DNA of 64,000 bases from Sinomicrobium oceani (GTDB lineage: Bacteria; Bacteroidota; Bacteroidia; Flavobacteriales; Flavobacteriaceae): NCBI RefSeq assembly GCF_900119185.1, contig NZ_FPJE01000026.1, positions 1 through 64,000 on the forward strand, in the 5' to 3' direction. The notes beneath the pieces are model-generated. The model saw only the letters and a list, made by a program, of their open reading frames with translations. It was not told where the DNA came from and made no database searches. Below are positions 1 through 8,264 of the stretch, piece by piece. Each line of letters starts with the position of its first letter. Position 1 is the stretch's first letter. Position numbers and translations under genes: made by a program.

Positions 1-1104
1 CTAAGTACATGACAAAAAATTTATGAAATTGATTTTCAATTTGTTAAAATTTGTCAGCAACCAATTAGATAGGCAATCCAGTCCATTTTTAAAGACACTC
101 ACGGCCCTTCGCCCATGTTTTTTGATGGTAATGGGTTTAATGTTCCTATCGATAAAGTCCCCAATTTTGTAACACCATACAAAGGCAATCATAGTAAGCA
201 TAAAAAGCTTTTCCACCCTGTCTAATTGTGTTACATGGGTGTCCTCAATATTGAACCCGCTTGATTTGAGTGCTTTAAACAAGGTTTCAATTTGCCATCT
301 TTCCCGATAATATTCCAAAGCTTCTTCAGGTTTGTTATAAGAGACAATGATCAGGTATTCTATGTTCCCGTTCCTTACGGTCTTAACCCCTGAAAGGTAG
401 CACAATTCCCCATGCATCCTGACTATTTTCGGGGAATGGCAACATTGGTTTATCTTCAGATGGTGGAACCAATGAAAGGCCGTTACCTTCCTGTTCTTTT
501 TAAAGCAATAGACCTTAAAATTGTTCCGGATACGGATGTGATACCGAATGCCATTTTCATTGAGGAACCCTATCCAATGTTGGCCAACAAACTCCCTATC
601 AGCTAACAGGCAATCGATACGCTCGCGGCCAAACCACTGGATAAACCGCTTCACAAGCGCAATGCGTTCTTCCTCGTTGGAATTTCCCCTTTTGTCCAGC
701 ATAGTGAACATCAGTGGGAAAGCCACATTCCGGTAACTCACTCCCAACATTAGTATATTGATGTTTTTTTGGCCGAACTTCCAATTGGTCCTATCCATGA
801 CCAATGTAAGGGCACTTTTTTCAGGCAATAGCTCAAAGATGAACTTAGCCACCATTTCCATAGAAAGGCTGGACTCAGCCATGAAGCGTTGAATACGCCT
901 AAAACAGCTTAAAGTCGAGGCCTTACTGTCAAATCCAACACTAAGTTTGGAATAATTGACAGACTTTACCTTGCATAAAGCCGTGATAAAATGACAGATC
1001 AGGCGGATCCTGGACAAATGGAGTTCCCCTTTAAAATGGGCTTTAAATATTGATAGCAATTGCGTATCTTCCGTGCGGAGACTGGTATTCTTTTTTAAAG
1101 GCAA
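1..1104 (-). CDS. IS4-family DDE transposase
   Basis: This is a 367-residue transposase that would catalyse cut-and-paste movement of the surrounding insertion sequence. The IS4 signature Y-(2)-R-(3)-E-(6)-K is matched exactly in YRERWQIETLFKALK near residue 270. The two preceding catalytic Asp candidates lie in VMDRTNW (about residue 104) and LADREFVG (about residue 168). Length is normal for compact IS4 members. The start appears to be TTG at 1102-1104. The first in-frame stop upstream is only about 20 bp away, and a purine-rich AAAGGAAAA lies between. The TAG stop occupies bases 1-3, at the tip of the left inverted repeat. The frame is intact, so the element may still be active. The assignment to IS4 is secure; the exact subgroup is not determined. 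Confidence 0.9.
   Translation of the reverse strand: MPLKKNTSLRTEDTQLLSIFKAHFKGELHLSRIRLICHFITALCKVKSVNYSKLSVGFDSKASTLSCFRRIQRFMAESSLSMEMVAKFIFELLPEKSALTLVMDRTNWKFGQKNINILMLGVSYRNVAFPLMFTMLDKRGNSNEEERIALVKRFIQWFGRERIDCLLADREFVGQHWIGFLNENGIRYHIRIRNNFKVYCFKKNRKVTAFHWFHHLKINQCCHSPKIVRMHGELCYLSGVKTVRNGNIEYLIIVSYNKPEEALEYYRERWQIETLFKALKSSGFNIEDTHVTQLDRVEKLFMLTMIAFVWCYKIGDFIDRNIKPITIKKHGRRAVSVFKNGLDCLSNWLLTNFNKLKINFINFLSCT
4..17. repeat. Left terminal inverted repeat of the IS
   Basis: AGTACATGACAAAA pairs without mismatch with the right repeat at 1197-1210. Bases 1-3 just outside it are the transposase stop codon. Confidence 0.8.
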
Positions 1105-1196
1105 TTTGTGGTGAATTTTCCTTTAATATACTGAATATCAGTCTTTTTGACAAATTATCAAAGAGCTATTTTATTGGTTTTTAATCAATTAGAGTG

Positions 1197-1210
1197 TTTT
1201 GTCATGTACT
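1197..1210. repeat. Right terminal inverted repeat of the IS
   Basis: TTTTGTCATGTACT is the exact reverse complement of 4-17. A run of nine A follows immediately, which may be part of an A/T-rich target. Confidence 0.8.
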
Positions 1211-1307
1211 AAAAAAAAATACATAAAATTATTTAATTTTACTTTTAATAATCAAACACAGGCTAAAAAATCAAAATTACTATAAATTAACACAAAAACC
1301 GCCAACT

Positions 1308-2363
1308 ATGAATACCATTCCGGCTATTGCTGATATCAGGATAAATGAAGATTCCCGGGTGCCGAAATACAAACAGATCGTAGACTCTATCATAGAAGGT
1401 ATTGCCAGGGGAGACCTCAAAATCGGACAAAAGATCCCCTCTATCAATGAACTCAGTGAGGAGTGCTATCTTTCCAGGGATACCGTGGAAAAGGCCTACC
1501 GGCTTTTAAAAGAGAAAAAGATCATTGTGTCGGTAAAAGGCAAAGGATATTACACCGCGCGTACGGATCTTATTTCGCGGATTAATATTTTTTTTATGGT
1601 AAACAAGCTGAGCTCATACAAAATGCGTATCTACAACTCTTTTGTAGACCGCATAGGGGTTAACGGACATGTAAACCTGTTTATCTATCATTGTGAAGAA
1701 AGCCTTTTTGTCAGAACGCTTGAAAAAAATATAGGAGCCTATGATTATTACGTGATCATGCCTCACTTTAAAAATGAAAAGATGATGCACGTGAGTAATA
1801 CGGACGAAGTGGTCAACGCACTGGAAAAGATCCCTAAAGACAAACTCCTCTTGATGGATAACCGGAAACCGGCTGTTTCCGGAACATACGCCTCGATCTT
1901 CCAGGATTTTGAGAACGACATCTACCAGGCCCTCACGGAAGGCCTGGAAAAACTAAACCGCTACGACAAGCTCATCCTGGTATATCCGCAAAAATCGGTA
2001 TATCCTTATCCGCTTCGCATACTTCACGGGTTTCGCAAATTTTGTGTGGAATATTCCTTTGATTTTGAGATCCTGGATGAAATTTACGATGATATGCCCC
2101 TGCAATCGCGCGATGCCTACGTCATTATAGAAGAAACAGACCTCGTTAACCTGGTAAAGCAGGTACGGGAAAAAAGGCTTCGACTCGGAAAAGACATCGG
2201 GATTATTTCCTATAACGACACCCCACTGAAAGAATTACTGGGCATTACTGTTATCAGTACAGATTTCAAGGTTATGGGCGAAACTGCGGCCGATATGATC
2301 CTCGCCAACAAAAAAGACCAGGTGAGAAACGTATTTCGCTTTATGGACAGAAACTCTGTTTAG
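1308..2363 (+). CDS. GntR-type regulator with periplasmic-binding-like sensor domain
   Basis: This 351-residue cytoplasmic transcription factor has an N-terminal winged helix of the GntR class (about residues 15-90). It shows the typical KYKQIVDSIIEGI helix, GQKIPSINELSE and the recognition helix SRDTVEKAYRLL. The remaining 250 residues resemble a LacI/periplasmic-binding effector domain, ending with IGIISYNDTPLKELLGITVIST, the usual C-terminal pattern of this fold. Such GntR-PBP hybrids in Bacteroidota generally respond to sugars or sugar derivatives; the effector here is unknown. The ATG at 1308 gives a start right at the HTH domain. The DUF6807 gene begins 39 bp downstream on the same strand, so the two are probably co-transcribed and functionally linked. 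The IS right end lies just upstream and could influence expression. Confidence 0.85.
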   Translation: MNTIPAIADIRINEDSRVPKYKQIVDSIIEGIARGDLKIGQKIPSINELSEECYLSRDTVEKAYRLLKEKKIIVSVKGKGYYTARTDLISRINIFFMVNKLSSYKMRIYNSFVDRIGVNGHVNLFIYHCEESLFVRTLEKNIGAYDYYVIMPHFKNEKMMHVSNTDEVVNALEKIPKDKLLLMDNRKPAVSGTYASIFQDFENDIYQALTEGLEKLNRYDKLILVYPQKSVYPYPLRILHGFRKFCVEYSFDFEILDEIYDDMPLQSRDAYVIIEETDLVNLVKQVREKRLRLGKDIGIISYNDTPLKELLGITVISTDFKVMGETAADMILANKKDQVRNVFRFMDRNSV

Positions 2364-2402
2364 ACAACTTTCATAATCACTGTTATTTCAACGTATACAC
2401 TT

Positions 2403-3326
2403 ATGCCCTATTTAAAAAATGTCTGTTCATTGCTGCTGTTTTCCATGGCATGTTTTTCGTGTTATGCCCAACAATTACATTTTGAGCGGGAGAACGACAT
2501 CATAACATTGTACGATGGTACGGAACCCTGCTTTTCATACCAGATAGAAACCAAAACCCTAAAAGGAAAATACGGCAGGGCCAATTATATTCATCCGCTT
2601 TATGACAGGAACGGGGTCATACTCACCGAGGACTTTCCGAAAGATCATCCGCACCATCGGGGTATCTTCTGGACCTGGCACCAGTTATTTGCCCGTGGTG
2701 AGCGAATGGCTGATCCTTGGTTATGCGAGGGAATTACCTGGGATGTAGATAATGTACATACCGAAATCAAAGAGCATTCGGCAATACTACACACTGTGGT
2801 GTACTGGATGAGCGGAAGGGATAAAGACCAGCCGGTCATCCGGGAAAACGGCACGATTACCTACACCCGGAACGGGGATTATGATCTGGTAGATTTCGAT
2901 ATTACACTGACGGCTCTTACAAACGATGTAAAAATCGGCGGGTCGGAAGACGAGAAAGGCTACAGTGGCTTTTCGCCGAGGATCAGGCCCGGAGAAGGCC
3001 TTACTTTTTTCAATACGCAGGGAGAAGTTTCTCCTAAAAACACTCCGGTAAAGGCCGGGGGATGGATAGAAGCTGTCCCGGACTACGACACTTCAAAAAA
3101 GGAGCAGGTCAGGATCGTTATGATGTGCAATCCGGAAACACTCCCCTCTTTTCAGGGCTGGATATTGCGAAAAGACAATAGCATGCAGAATGCCGCTTTC
3201 CCGGGAAGAACCCCTATATCCATCCCGAAAGACCAACCCCTGCATTTTCGCAATGCACTCCTTATCCATTCCGGAACACTTACTGCCCCCGAGGTTACGG
3301 ACATTTATAACAGCCTCTTCCGTTGA
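2403..3326 (+). CDS. Secreted DUF6807 (PmoA-like) family protein
   Basis: This 307-residue protein has a signal peptide (about residues 1-22, ending CYAQ), so it is probably periplasmic or exported. It matches the family annotated as PmoA-like (DUF6807). Recognisable segments are HPLYDRNG, DHPHHRGIFWTWHQ and GFSPRIRPGEG. The His-rich DHPHHRG stretch near residue 80 is the most conserved element and could bind metal or substrate. Despite the family name there is no evidence of methane monooxygenase function. Members often sit in carbohydrate catabolism loci, and the role is unproven. It follows the GntR regulator by 39 bp. Its stop codon lies only 4 bp from the stop of the convergent esterase, leaving no space for a separate terminator. 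Confidence 0.75.
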   Translation: MPYLKNVCSLLLFSMACFSCYAQQLHFERENDIITLYDGTEPCFSYQIETKTLKGKYGRANYIHPLYDRNGVILTEDFPKDHPHHRGIFWTWHQLFARGERMADPWLCEGITWDVDNVHTEIKEHSAILHTVVYWMSGRDKDQPVIRENGTITYTRNGDYDLVDFDITLTALTNDVKIGGSEDEKGYSGFSPRIRPGEGLTFFNTQGEVSPKNTPVKAGGWIEAVPDYDTSKKEQVRIVMMCNPETLPSFQGWILRKDNSMQNAAFPGRTPISIPKDQPLHFRNALLIHSGTLTAPEVTDIYNSLFR

Positions 3327-3330
3327 CTTT

Positions 3331-4248
3331 TTACAGCCAGCCGTTCATTTTCATCCAGCGCTCCAGTGCTCCGGGCCACGAAGACTCGGTATTTTGGGAT
3401 CTTCCCATACCGTACCCGTGTCCTCCGTTTGTGTACACATGCATTTCCGCAGGTACCTTATGGTTTTTCAAGCCCAGGTAATAACGGATACTGTTCTCTA
3501 CCGGAACAGCCGTATCATCGGAAGAATGTACCAGAAAAGCAGGTGGTGTTTCCCCGGTGATCTGAAGTTCATTTGAAAAGCGCTTTGCAAGTTCGGCTGA
3601 AGGGTGTTCTCCTATAAGATTGTTTCTCGACCCTATATGCGTGATCTCCGTATCCATGGAAATTACCGGGTAAATCAGGATTGAAAAATCCGGCCGTGCT
3701 GTTGTACCGTCATCTGCATATACCCGATCCATATAATGGGTCGAGGCCGTAGATGCAAGATGCCCCCCTGCAGAGAACCCCATGACCCCGATCTTTCCGG
3801 GGTCTATATGCCATTTTCCCGAATTTCTGCGAAGTATCCGCATCGCTTCCTGGGCATCCTGTAAGGGACCGATACTCTTGTCTTCCATAATGGCATCGCT
3901 GGGCAAACGGTATTGCAGGACAAATGCGGCAACTCCCATATTGTTAAACCATTTCGCCACATCCCGACCTTCATGCCCTATGGCGAGCATCGCATATCCT
4001 CCTCCCGGACAAACAAGTACCGCAGTACCGTTGGCAAGATCTTCAGGAGGAAGGAAAACCTCGATGACCGGATCGGTAACCTTGCTGATCCTGGAAGACT
4101 GATCATTACCTTTTGAGATTTCCTGCTGGTGGTATTCCGAATTATCAATCGCTCCGGGAATACCGCTATTCCATACGGGAATAACCGTTTCCTGTCCGTA
4201 CAGTATCATTGTGGAAAACAGGGAGAACAAGATATAATGTGTTTTCAT
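3331..4248 (-). CDS. Secreted alpha/beta hydrolase, carbohydrate-esterase-like
   Basis: This is a 305-residue alpha/beta hydrolase of the acetyl-esterase/BD-FAE type. The oxyanion motif is VCPGGGYAML. The nucleophile elbow GFSAGG puts Ser159 at the catalytic position. The acid is expected in SSDDTAVP and the histidine in GGHGYG near the C-terminus. The ATG at 4246-4248 was chosen because it starts a clear signal peptide (MKTHYILFSLFSTMILYGQ). An upstream in-frame ATG at 4320 would put 24 unrelated residues ahead of it. Family members remove acyl groups from plant polysaccharides or related esters. Here the gene is not next to the xylan locus, so the substrate is open. It is convergent with the DUF6807 gene. 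Confidence 0.8.
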   Translation of the reverse strand: MKTHYILFSLFSTMILYGQETVIPVWNSGIPGAIDNSEYHQQEISKGNDQSSRISKVTDPVIEVFLPPEDLANGTAVLVCPGGGYAMLAIGHEGRDVAKWFNNMGVAAFVLQYRLPSDAIMEDKSIGPLQDAQEAMRILRRNSGKWHIDPGKIGVMGFSAGGHLASTASTHYMDRVYADDGTTARPDFSILIYPVISMDTEITHIGSRNNLIGEHPSAELAKRFSNELQITGETPPAFLVHSSDDTAVPVENSIRYYLGLKNHKVPAEMHVYTNGGHGYGMGRSQNTESSWPGALERWMKMNGWL

Positions 4249-4554
4249 AATTTCGGGCTTTACCCGTAAATATACATCAAAAGCTGTTAGCGAGGCACTT
4301 CTGTACATAATGCACGGCAATTGTTATTTTTCCAGCTTCACATAGCTTTATTACTTCTCTTTTAAAAAAATACATCTCCCGCACAGCGCTACTTTACCGG
4401 TTAACCCATGGAGCACGCACAAAAAACGGCCTGAGATGTACACTTTAACGTTTTAATTCGCTTTTTGTCGAAATAATTATACCGAAAAAAAAGCCTGCAT
4501 TACATTTGGATCACCATAGCATAAGTAGGTTAAGTTCATGGTAAGATTTGGGGC

Positions 4555-4585
4555 AAAAAGGTGGAGTTCAACTCCGCCTTTTTTT
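4555..4585 (+). terminator. Terminator-like hairpin in a divergent intergenic gap
   Basis: AAGGTGGAGT pairs with ACTCCGCCTT (one G-T pair) around a short TTCA-centred loop, followed by seven T and preceded by five A. It has the form of an intrinsic terminator but follows no recognised gene. It could end a small RNA or act as a leader attenuator for dcp. Confidence 0.5.
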
Positions 4586-4688
4586 ATGGATACATTTGTA
4601 GTCCCGTGCTGCCGTCCTATTATTTCTTTTTTCCGTACTGCTTCGTTCTATTCCGCTGCCTGTTACCTGTTTTTTGCAGAATCTTTTC

Positions 4689-4696
4689 TAAATTTG
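4689..4696 (+). promoter_or_regulatory. Possible -7 box for dcp
   Basis: TAAATTTG matches the Bacteroidota -7 consensus TAnnTTTG, 19 bp before the dcp ATG. No TTG lies at the ideal 19-21 bp spacing, so support is limited. Confidence 0.3.
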
Positions 4697-4715
4697 ATAT
4701 TCAAAAGATCACAAC

Positions 4716-6842
4716 ATGAAAGCGAGGAACATTACATTGTTATCCGTTATTTTGCTTGCATTTTTGAGCTGTAAAGAGAAAAATGAAGCGACAGAATCAA
4801 AAAATTATATTGCTGAAGATATGAAAAACAATCCGCTTATTCAGGAAAGTAAGCTCCCTTTCGGGGCTCCCGACTTTTCGAAGATTAAAAATGAAGATTT
4901 CAAACCGGCACTGGAATACGCGCTACAGGCAGAAGCGGAAGCCATAACAAAAATTGCAGATAACCCGGAAGCCCCTACTTTTGAAAACACCCTGGTGGCC
5001 ATGGAGAACGCCCATGAATTACTGGGTAGGGTAAGCAATGTATTCGGTTCACTTACGGGCGCAAATACCAATGAGGTCCTTAAAAAGCTGGATGCTGAAA
5101 TGTCTCCGAAATTTGCAGAACACCGTGATAATATCCTGTTGAATTCCAAACTTTTTCAACGTATAAAGACACTTTACGGGCAGCGCAACGAACTCGGATT
5201 GAAAGCGGAAGCCATCAAACTGATCGAAATAAGGTATCAAAAGTTTATAAAAGCGGGAGCCAACCTGTCCGACGCGGATAAAGCAAAGCTCAAGGCAATC
5301 AATGCCCGGCTTGCTTCACTGGAAAACAAGTTTAGTCAAACCCTCCAGGAAGCCAATAATAAAGCTGCATTGATCGTCACAGATTCTATCAGACTGGCCG
5401 GACTTTCGGCCGGTGAGATGAGTTCGCTGAAAACAGAAAGTAAAGAGGAATGGAGAATTCCTATCCTGAATACAACACAGCAGCCACTGACACAAACGCT
5501 TACGGACCGTGAAACCCGCGAAGAACTTTTTAAGAGAAGCTGGAACAGGACCAACGGCGGGGAATACTCGACTCTCGATATTATCCGGGAGATCACAGGC
5601 CTTCGTATCCGAAAGGCAAAACTCCTCGGCTTTGCCGACTATGCTTCATGGAACCTGCAGGATACCATGGTCAAAAACACACAAACCGTCAATGACTTTT
5701 TTGCTAAGCTCATTCCCGCTACAGTAGCAAAAGCAGATGAAGAGGCTGCCGAAATACAGAAAATGATCCGATCCGAAGGAGGCTCGTTTTCTTTAGCGCC
5801 CTGGGACTGGAATTTTTACGCGGAGAAAGTACGTAAAGCCAAGTATGACCTCGACGAAAACCAGATCAAGCCGTATTTCGAACTAAAAACCGTACTGGAA
5901 AAAGGGGTCTTTTTTGCGGCCACAAAACTTTTCGGGATCACGTTTAAACAACGTACGGACATTCCGGTCTATCATCCCGATGTATTGGTTTATGAACTCT
6001 TCGAGGAGGACGGATCACCCCTCGGGCTCTTTTACGGAGACTTCTTTGCCCGCGAAAGCAAAAGGGGAGGCGCATGGATGAGCAATTTCGTAACCCAGTC
6101 GCACCTGCTGAACAAAAAGCCGGTTATTTATAATGTCTGTAACTTCACCAAACCTGCTGCCGGAGAACCTGCACTGTTAACATATGATGAAGTCACCACC
6201 ATGTTCCACGAATTCGGGCATGCATTGCACGGATTTTTTGCCGATCAGCAATACCCTTCGATTTCGGGAACCTCAGTAGCCCGGGATTTTGTAGAATATC
6301 CTTCCCAGGCCAACGAACACTGGGCCTTGTTTCCCGAAGTGCTGAAAAACTATGCCCTGCACTATAAAACCGGGGAGCAGATCCCGGAAAGCCTGATCGA
6401 AAAGATCAGAAAAGCATCGACATTCAATCAGGGATTTGCTTTCGGGGAAGTTCTTGCTGCTGCCGATCTGGACCTGAATTTCCACACGCTGACAGAGATT
6501 GACGAAAACCTCGATGTGAATGATTTCGAAAAAATTTCTCTTGAACAAGACCGTCTCTGGATGCAGAATGTCCCCCCGAGATACCGCGCCACCTATTTCA
6601 ACCATGTGTTCGGCGGAGGATATGCAGCCAGCTATTACGCTTACTTATGGACAGAAATGCTGGCACTCGATACCGGAAAATGGTTTGGTGAAAACGGTGG
6701 GTTAACCCGTGAAAACGGCCAACGCTACAGGGATATGATCCTCTCCAGGGGAAATACACTCGAATATAAGAATGCTTACAAATCTTTCCGCGGCAAGGAT
6801 CCGGGAGTAGATGCAATCCTCGAAGAACGGGGGTTGAATTAA
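4716..6842 (+). CDS. dcp: M3-family peptidyl-dipeptidase (Dcp-like lipoprotein)
   Basis: This is a 708-residue zinc metallopeptidase of family M3 that removes dipeptides from the C-terminus of oligopeptides. The zinc site is HEFGHALH with ligands His498 and His502, catalytic Glu499, and third ligand Glu527 in ARDFVEYPSQ. The C-terminal motif FGGGYAASYYAYLW is also typical of Dcp. The N-terminus is a lipoprotein signal (lipobox LLAFLSC, Cys19), so the enzyme is membrane-anchored in the periplasm rather than cytosolic as in enterobacteria; this is common in Bacteroidota. Length fits the family. The gene appears monocistronic, with a possible promoter at 4689 and a hairpin terminator at 6855-6893. 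Confidence 0.92.
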   Translation: MKARNITLLSVILLAFLSCKEKNEATESKNYIAEDMKNNPLIQESKLPFGAPDFSKIKNEDFKPALEYALQAEAEAITKIADNPEAPTFENTLVAMENAHELLGRVSNVFGSLTGANTNEVLKKLDAEMSPKFAEHRDNILLNSKLFQRIKTLYGQRNELGLKAEAIKLIEIRYQKFIKAGANLSDADKAKLKAINARLASLENKFSQTLQEANNKAALIVTDSIRLAGLSAGEMSSLKTESKEEWRIPILNTTQQPLTQTLTDRETREELFKRSWNRTNGGEYSTLDIIREITGLRIRKAKLLGFADYASWNLQDTMVKNTQTVNDFFAKLIPATVAKADEEAAEIQKMIRSEGGSFSLAPWDWNFYAEKVRKAKYDLDENQIKPYFELKTVLEKGVFFAATKLFGITFKQRTDIPVYHPDVLVYELFEEDGSPLGLFYGDFFARESKRGGAWMSNFVTQSHLLNKKPVIYNVCNFTKPAAGEPALLTYDEVTTMFHEFGHALHGFFADQQYPSISGTSVARDFVEYPSQANEHWALFPEVLKNYALHYKTGEQIPESLIEKIRKASTFNQGFAFGEVLAAADLDLNFHTLTEIDENLDVNDFEKISLEQDRLWMQNVPPRYRATYFNHVFGGGYAASYYAYLWTEMLALDTGKWFGENGGLTRENGQRYRDMILSRGNTLEYKNAYKSFRGKDPGVDAILEERGLN

Positions 6843-6854
6843 AAATAATTACAG

Positions 6855-6893
6855 GGTGTAACGGTTATGATCTGACTCCGTTGCACCTTTATC
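6855..6893 (+). terminator. Hairpin terminator after dcp
   Basis: GGTGTAACGG pairs with CCGTTGCACC (10 bp, one wobble) and is followed by a T-rich stretch, TTTATCTTCTTT. It begins 12 bp after the dcp stop. Confidence 0.45.
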
Positions 6894-6925
6894 TTCTTTC
6901 AGTAACCCGGTAAATACATTTCGTT

Positions 6926-7990
6926 ATGTCCAAACTCTTTGAAACTGTCAGTATTAAAAGTATCCTTTTGAAGAACCGCATTATCGTATCGCCGATGTGC
7001 CAGTATTCGGCGACGGACGGTTTTGCAAACGACTGGCACCTGGTGCATCTGGGTAGCAGGGCCGTGGGTGGGGCTGCCATGATCCTTGCAGAAGCTGCAG
7101 CGGTTTCTCCGGAAGGAAGAATATCTCCCCATGACCTCGGAATATGGAAAGACGAGCATATCGAAAAGCTAAAACAGATCACTTCCTTTATCCGGGCACA
7201 ACAGGTCGTTCCCGGAATACAATTGTCGCATGCAGGCCGGAAAGCAAGTACGGCAGAACCCTGGAACGGAAGGGGAGAACTCCCCCCGGAACAAGGAGGC
7301 TGGACTACACTGGCACCCTCCGCCTTGCCGTATTCTGACAACTACCCGATGCCGGAAGCCCTCGATGAAAAAGGTATCCGGAATATCATTTCGGATTTTA
7401 CCGCAGCCACTAAAAGGGCGCTTTCCGCAGGATTTGAAGTTGTGGAAATCCATGCTGCACACGGATACCTGCTGCATCAGTTCCTTTCGCCACTGAGTAA
7501 TAAAAGAACAGACCGGTATGGTGGAAGTTTCGAAAACCGGATACGTCTCCTGCTCGAAATCCTTCAAGGGGTATATTCGGTATGGCCCGAAGACCTTCCT
7601 GTCTTTGTACGGATCTCGGCTACCGACTGGGCAGAAGGAGGCTGGAACGCCGGGGAATCGGTGAAACTGGCTATGATCCTAAAGGAAAAAGGTGTCGACC
7701 TTATCGATGTCTCTACTGGGGGGCTCGTACCTCATCAGCAAATACCCGTAGGTCCCGGGTATCAACTGCCTTTTGCTTCTGCCATAAAAAAGGAAACGGG
7801 CATACTGACCTCTACCGTAGGGATGATCACCAGTGCCGAACAGGCCGAGACCATCCTGGTCAATCAAGATGCCGACCTGGTGATGATGGCAAGAGAATTC
7901 CTCCGAGACCCCTATTTCCCGCTACATGCCGCACAAAGTTTAAAGGCGGATATTTCCTGGCCAAAACAGTACGAAAGGGCAAAACCATAA
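6926..7990 (+). CDS. namA: NADPH-dependent ene-reductase, YqjM-type old yellow enzyme
   Basis: This 354-residue FMN-dependent TIM-barrel enzyme reduces activated C=C bonds of enals, enones and nitro compounds with NAD(P)H. The N-terminal SPMCQYSATDG places Cys25 at the position of the flavin-modulating cysteine of YqjM. The class-defining NDWHLVHLGSRAVGG follows. The substrate-binding His pair and barrel motifs appear as QLSHAGRKAS and EIHAAHGYLLHQFLSP, and the FMN phosphate region as RTDRYGGSFENR. Full length, cytoplasmic, with an ATG that puts the conserved N-terminus in place. It lies between dcp and poxB with its own spacing, so operon linkage is unlikely. It probably serves detoxification of electrophiles. 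Confidence 0.9.
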   Translation: MSKLFETVSIKSILLKNRIIVSPMCQYSATDGFANDWHLVHLGSRAVGGAAMILAEAAAVSPEGRISPHDLGIWKDEHIEKLKQITSFIRAQQVVPGIQLSHAGRKASTAEPWNGRGELPPEQGGWTTLAPSALPYSDNYPMPEALDEKGIRNIISDFTAATKRALSAGFEVVEIHAAHGYLLHQFLSPLSNKRTDRYGGSFENRIRLLLEILQGVYSVWPEDLPVFVRISATDWAEGGWNAGESVKLAMILKEKGVDLIDVSTGGLVPHQQIPVGPGYQLPFASAIKKETGILTSTVGMITSAEQAETILVNQDADLVMMAREFLRDPYFPLHAAQSLKADISWPKQYERAKP

Positions 7991-8168
7991 AGACTGTTCC
8001 CAAACAGGTCTTTCCGGTAAAAATATATACGTCCTCCGGATGATCCTAAAGATGAGGTAATGTGGGCCACTTATTGTCCTTCTGCAAATCTTTTTTAATA
8101 CTGTTTTATTTCTCCGGAACATCGGAATAATAATTTCTACCGGTATGGTGCTGTCTTCCCGTCTGTCA

Positions 8169-8199
8169 TTGACATTCCGTAATAAAAGCCGTATCTTTA
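8169..8199 (+). promoter_or_regulatory. Candidate promoter of poxB
   Basis: TTG at 8169-8171, 20 bp spacer, then TATCTTTA at 8192-8199, one base from TAnnTTTG. It would give a leader of about 60 nt before the ATG at 8265. Confidence 0.45.
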
Positions 8200-8264
8200 A
8201 CAAAAGGGGGAATTTTTCTTCTTTCCCTGATAACTTCATTAGAGAATCGTTTATCCTGTTTGTT

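Larger units (their letters stand above)
1..1210 (-). mobile_element. IS4-family insertion sequence
   Basis: The transposase gene is bracketed by inverted repeats: AGTACATGACAAAA at 4-17 and its exact reverse complement TTTTGTCATGTACT at 1197-1210. The left end may extend a base or two outside the window, so target-site duplications cannot be checked. The right end lies 97 bp upstream of the GntR regulator start. Confidence 0.8.
4249..4715. other. Intergenic region between divergent genes
   Basis: This 467-bp gap separates the esterase (minus) from dcp (plus). It holds one strong stem-loop (4555-4585) and a possible dcp promoter near 4689. I see no convincing open reading frame; a 78-codon frame at 4538-4774 overlaps dcp and has no family features. 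Confidence 0.5.

Noticed and set aside
4538-4774. 78-codon plus frame before dcp
   Set aside because: Runs through the terminator-like hairpin and into dcp in another frame; no signal or domain.
7989-8013. Hairpin AAAGACTGTT/AACAGGTCTTT after the ene-reductase gene
   Set aside because: Stem with one bulge but no T run, and it starts inside the stop codon; not strong enough to call a terminator.
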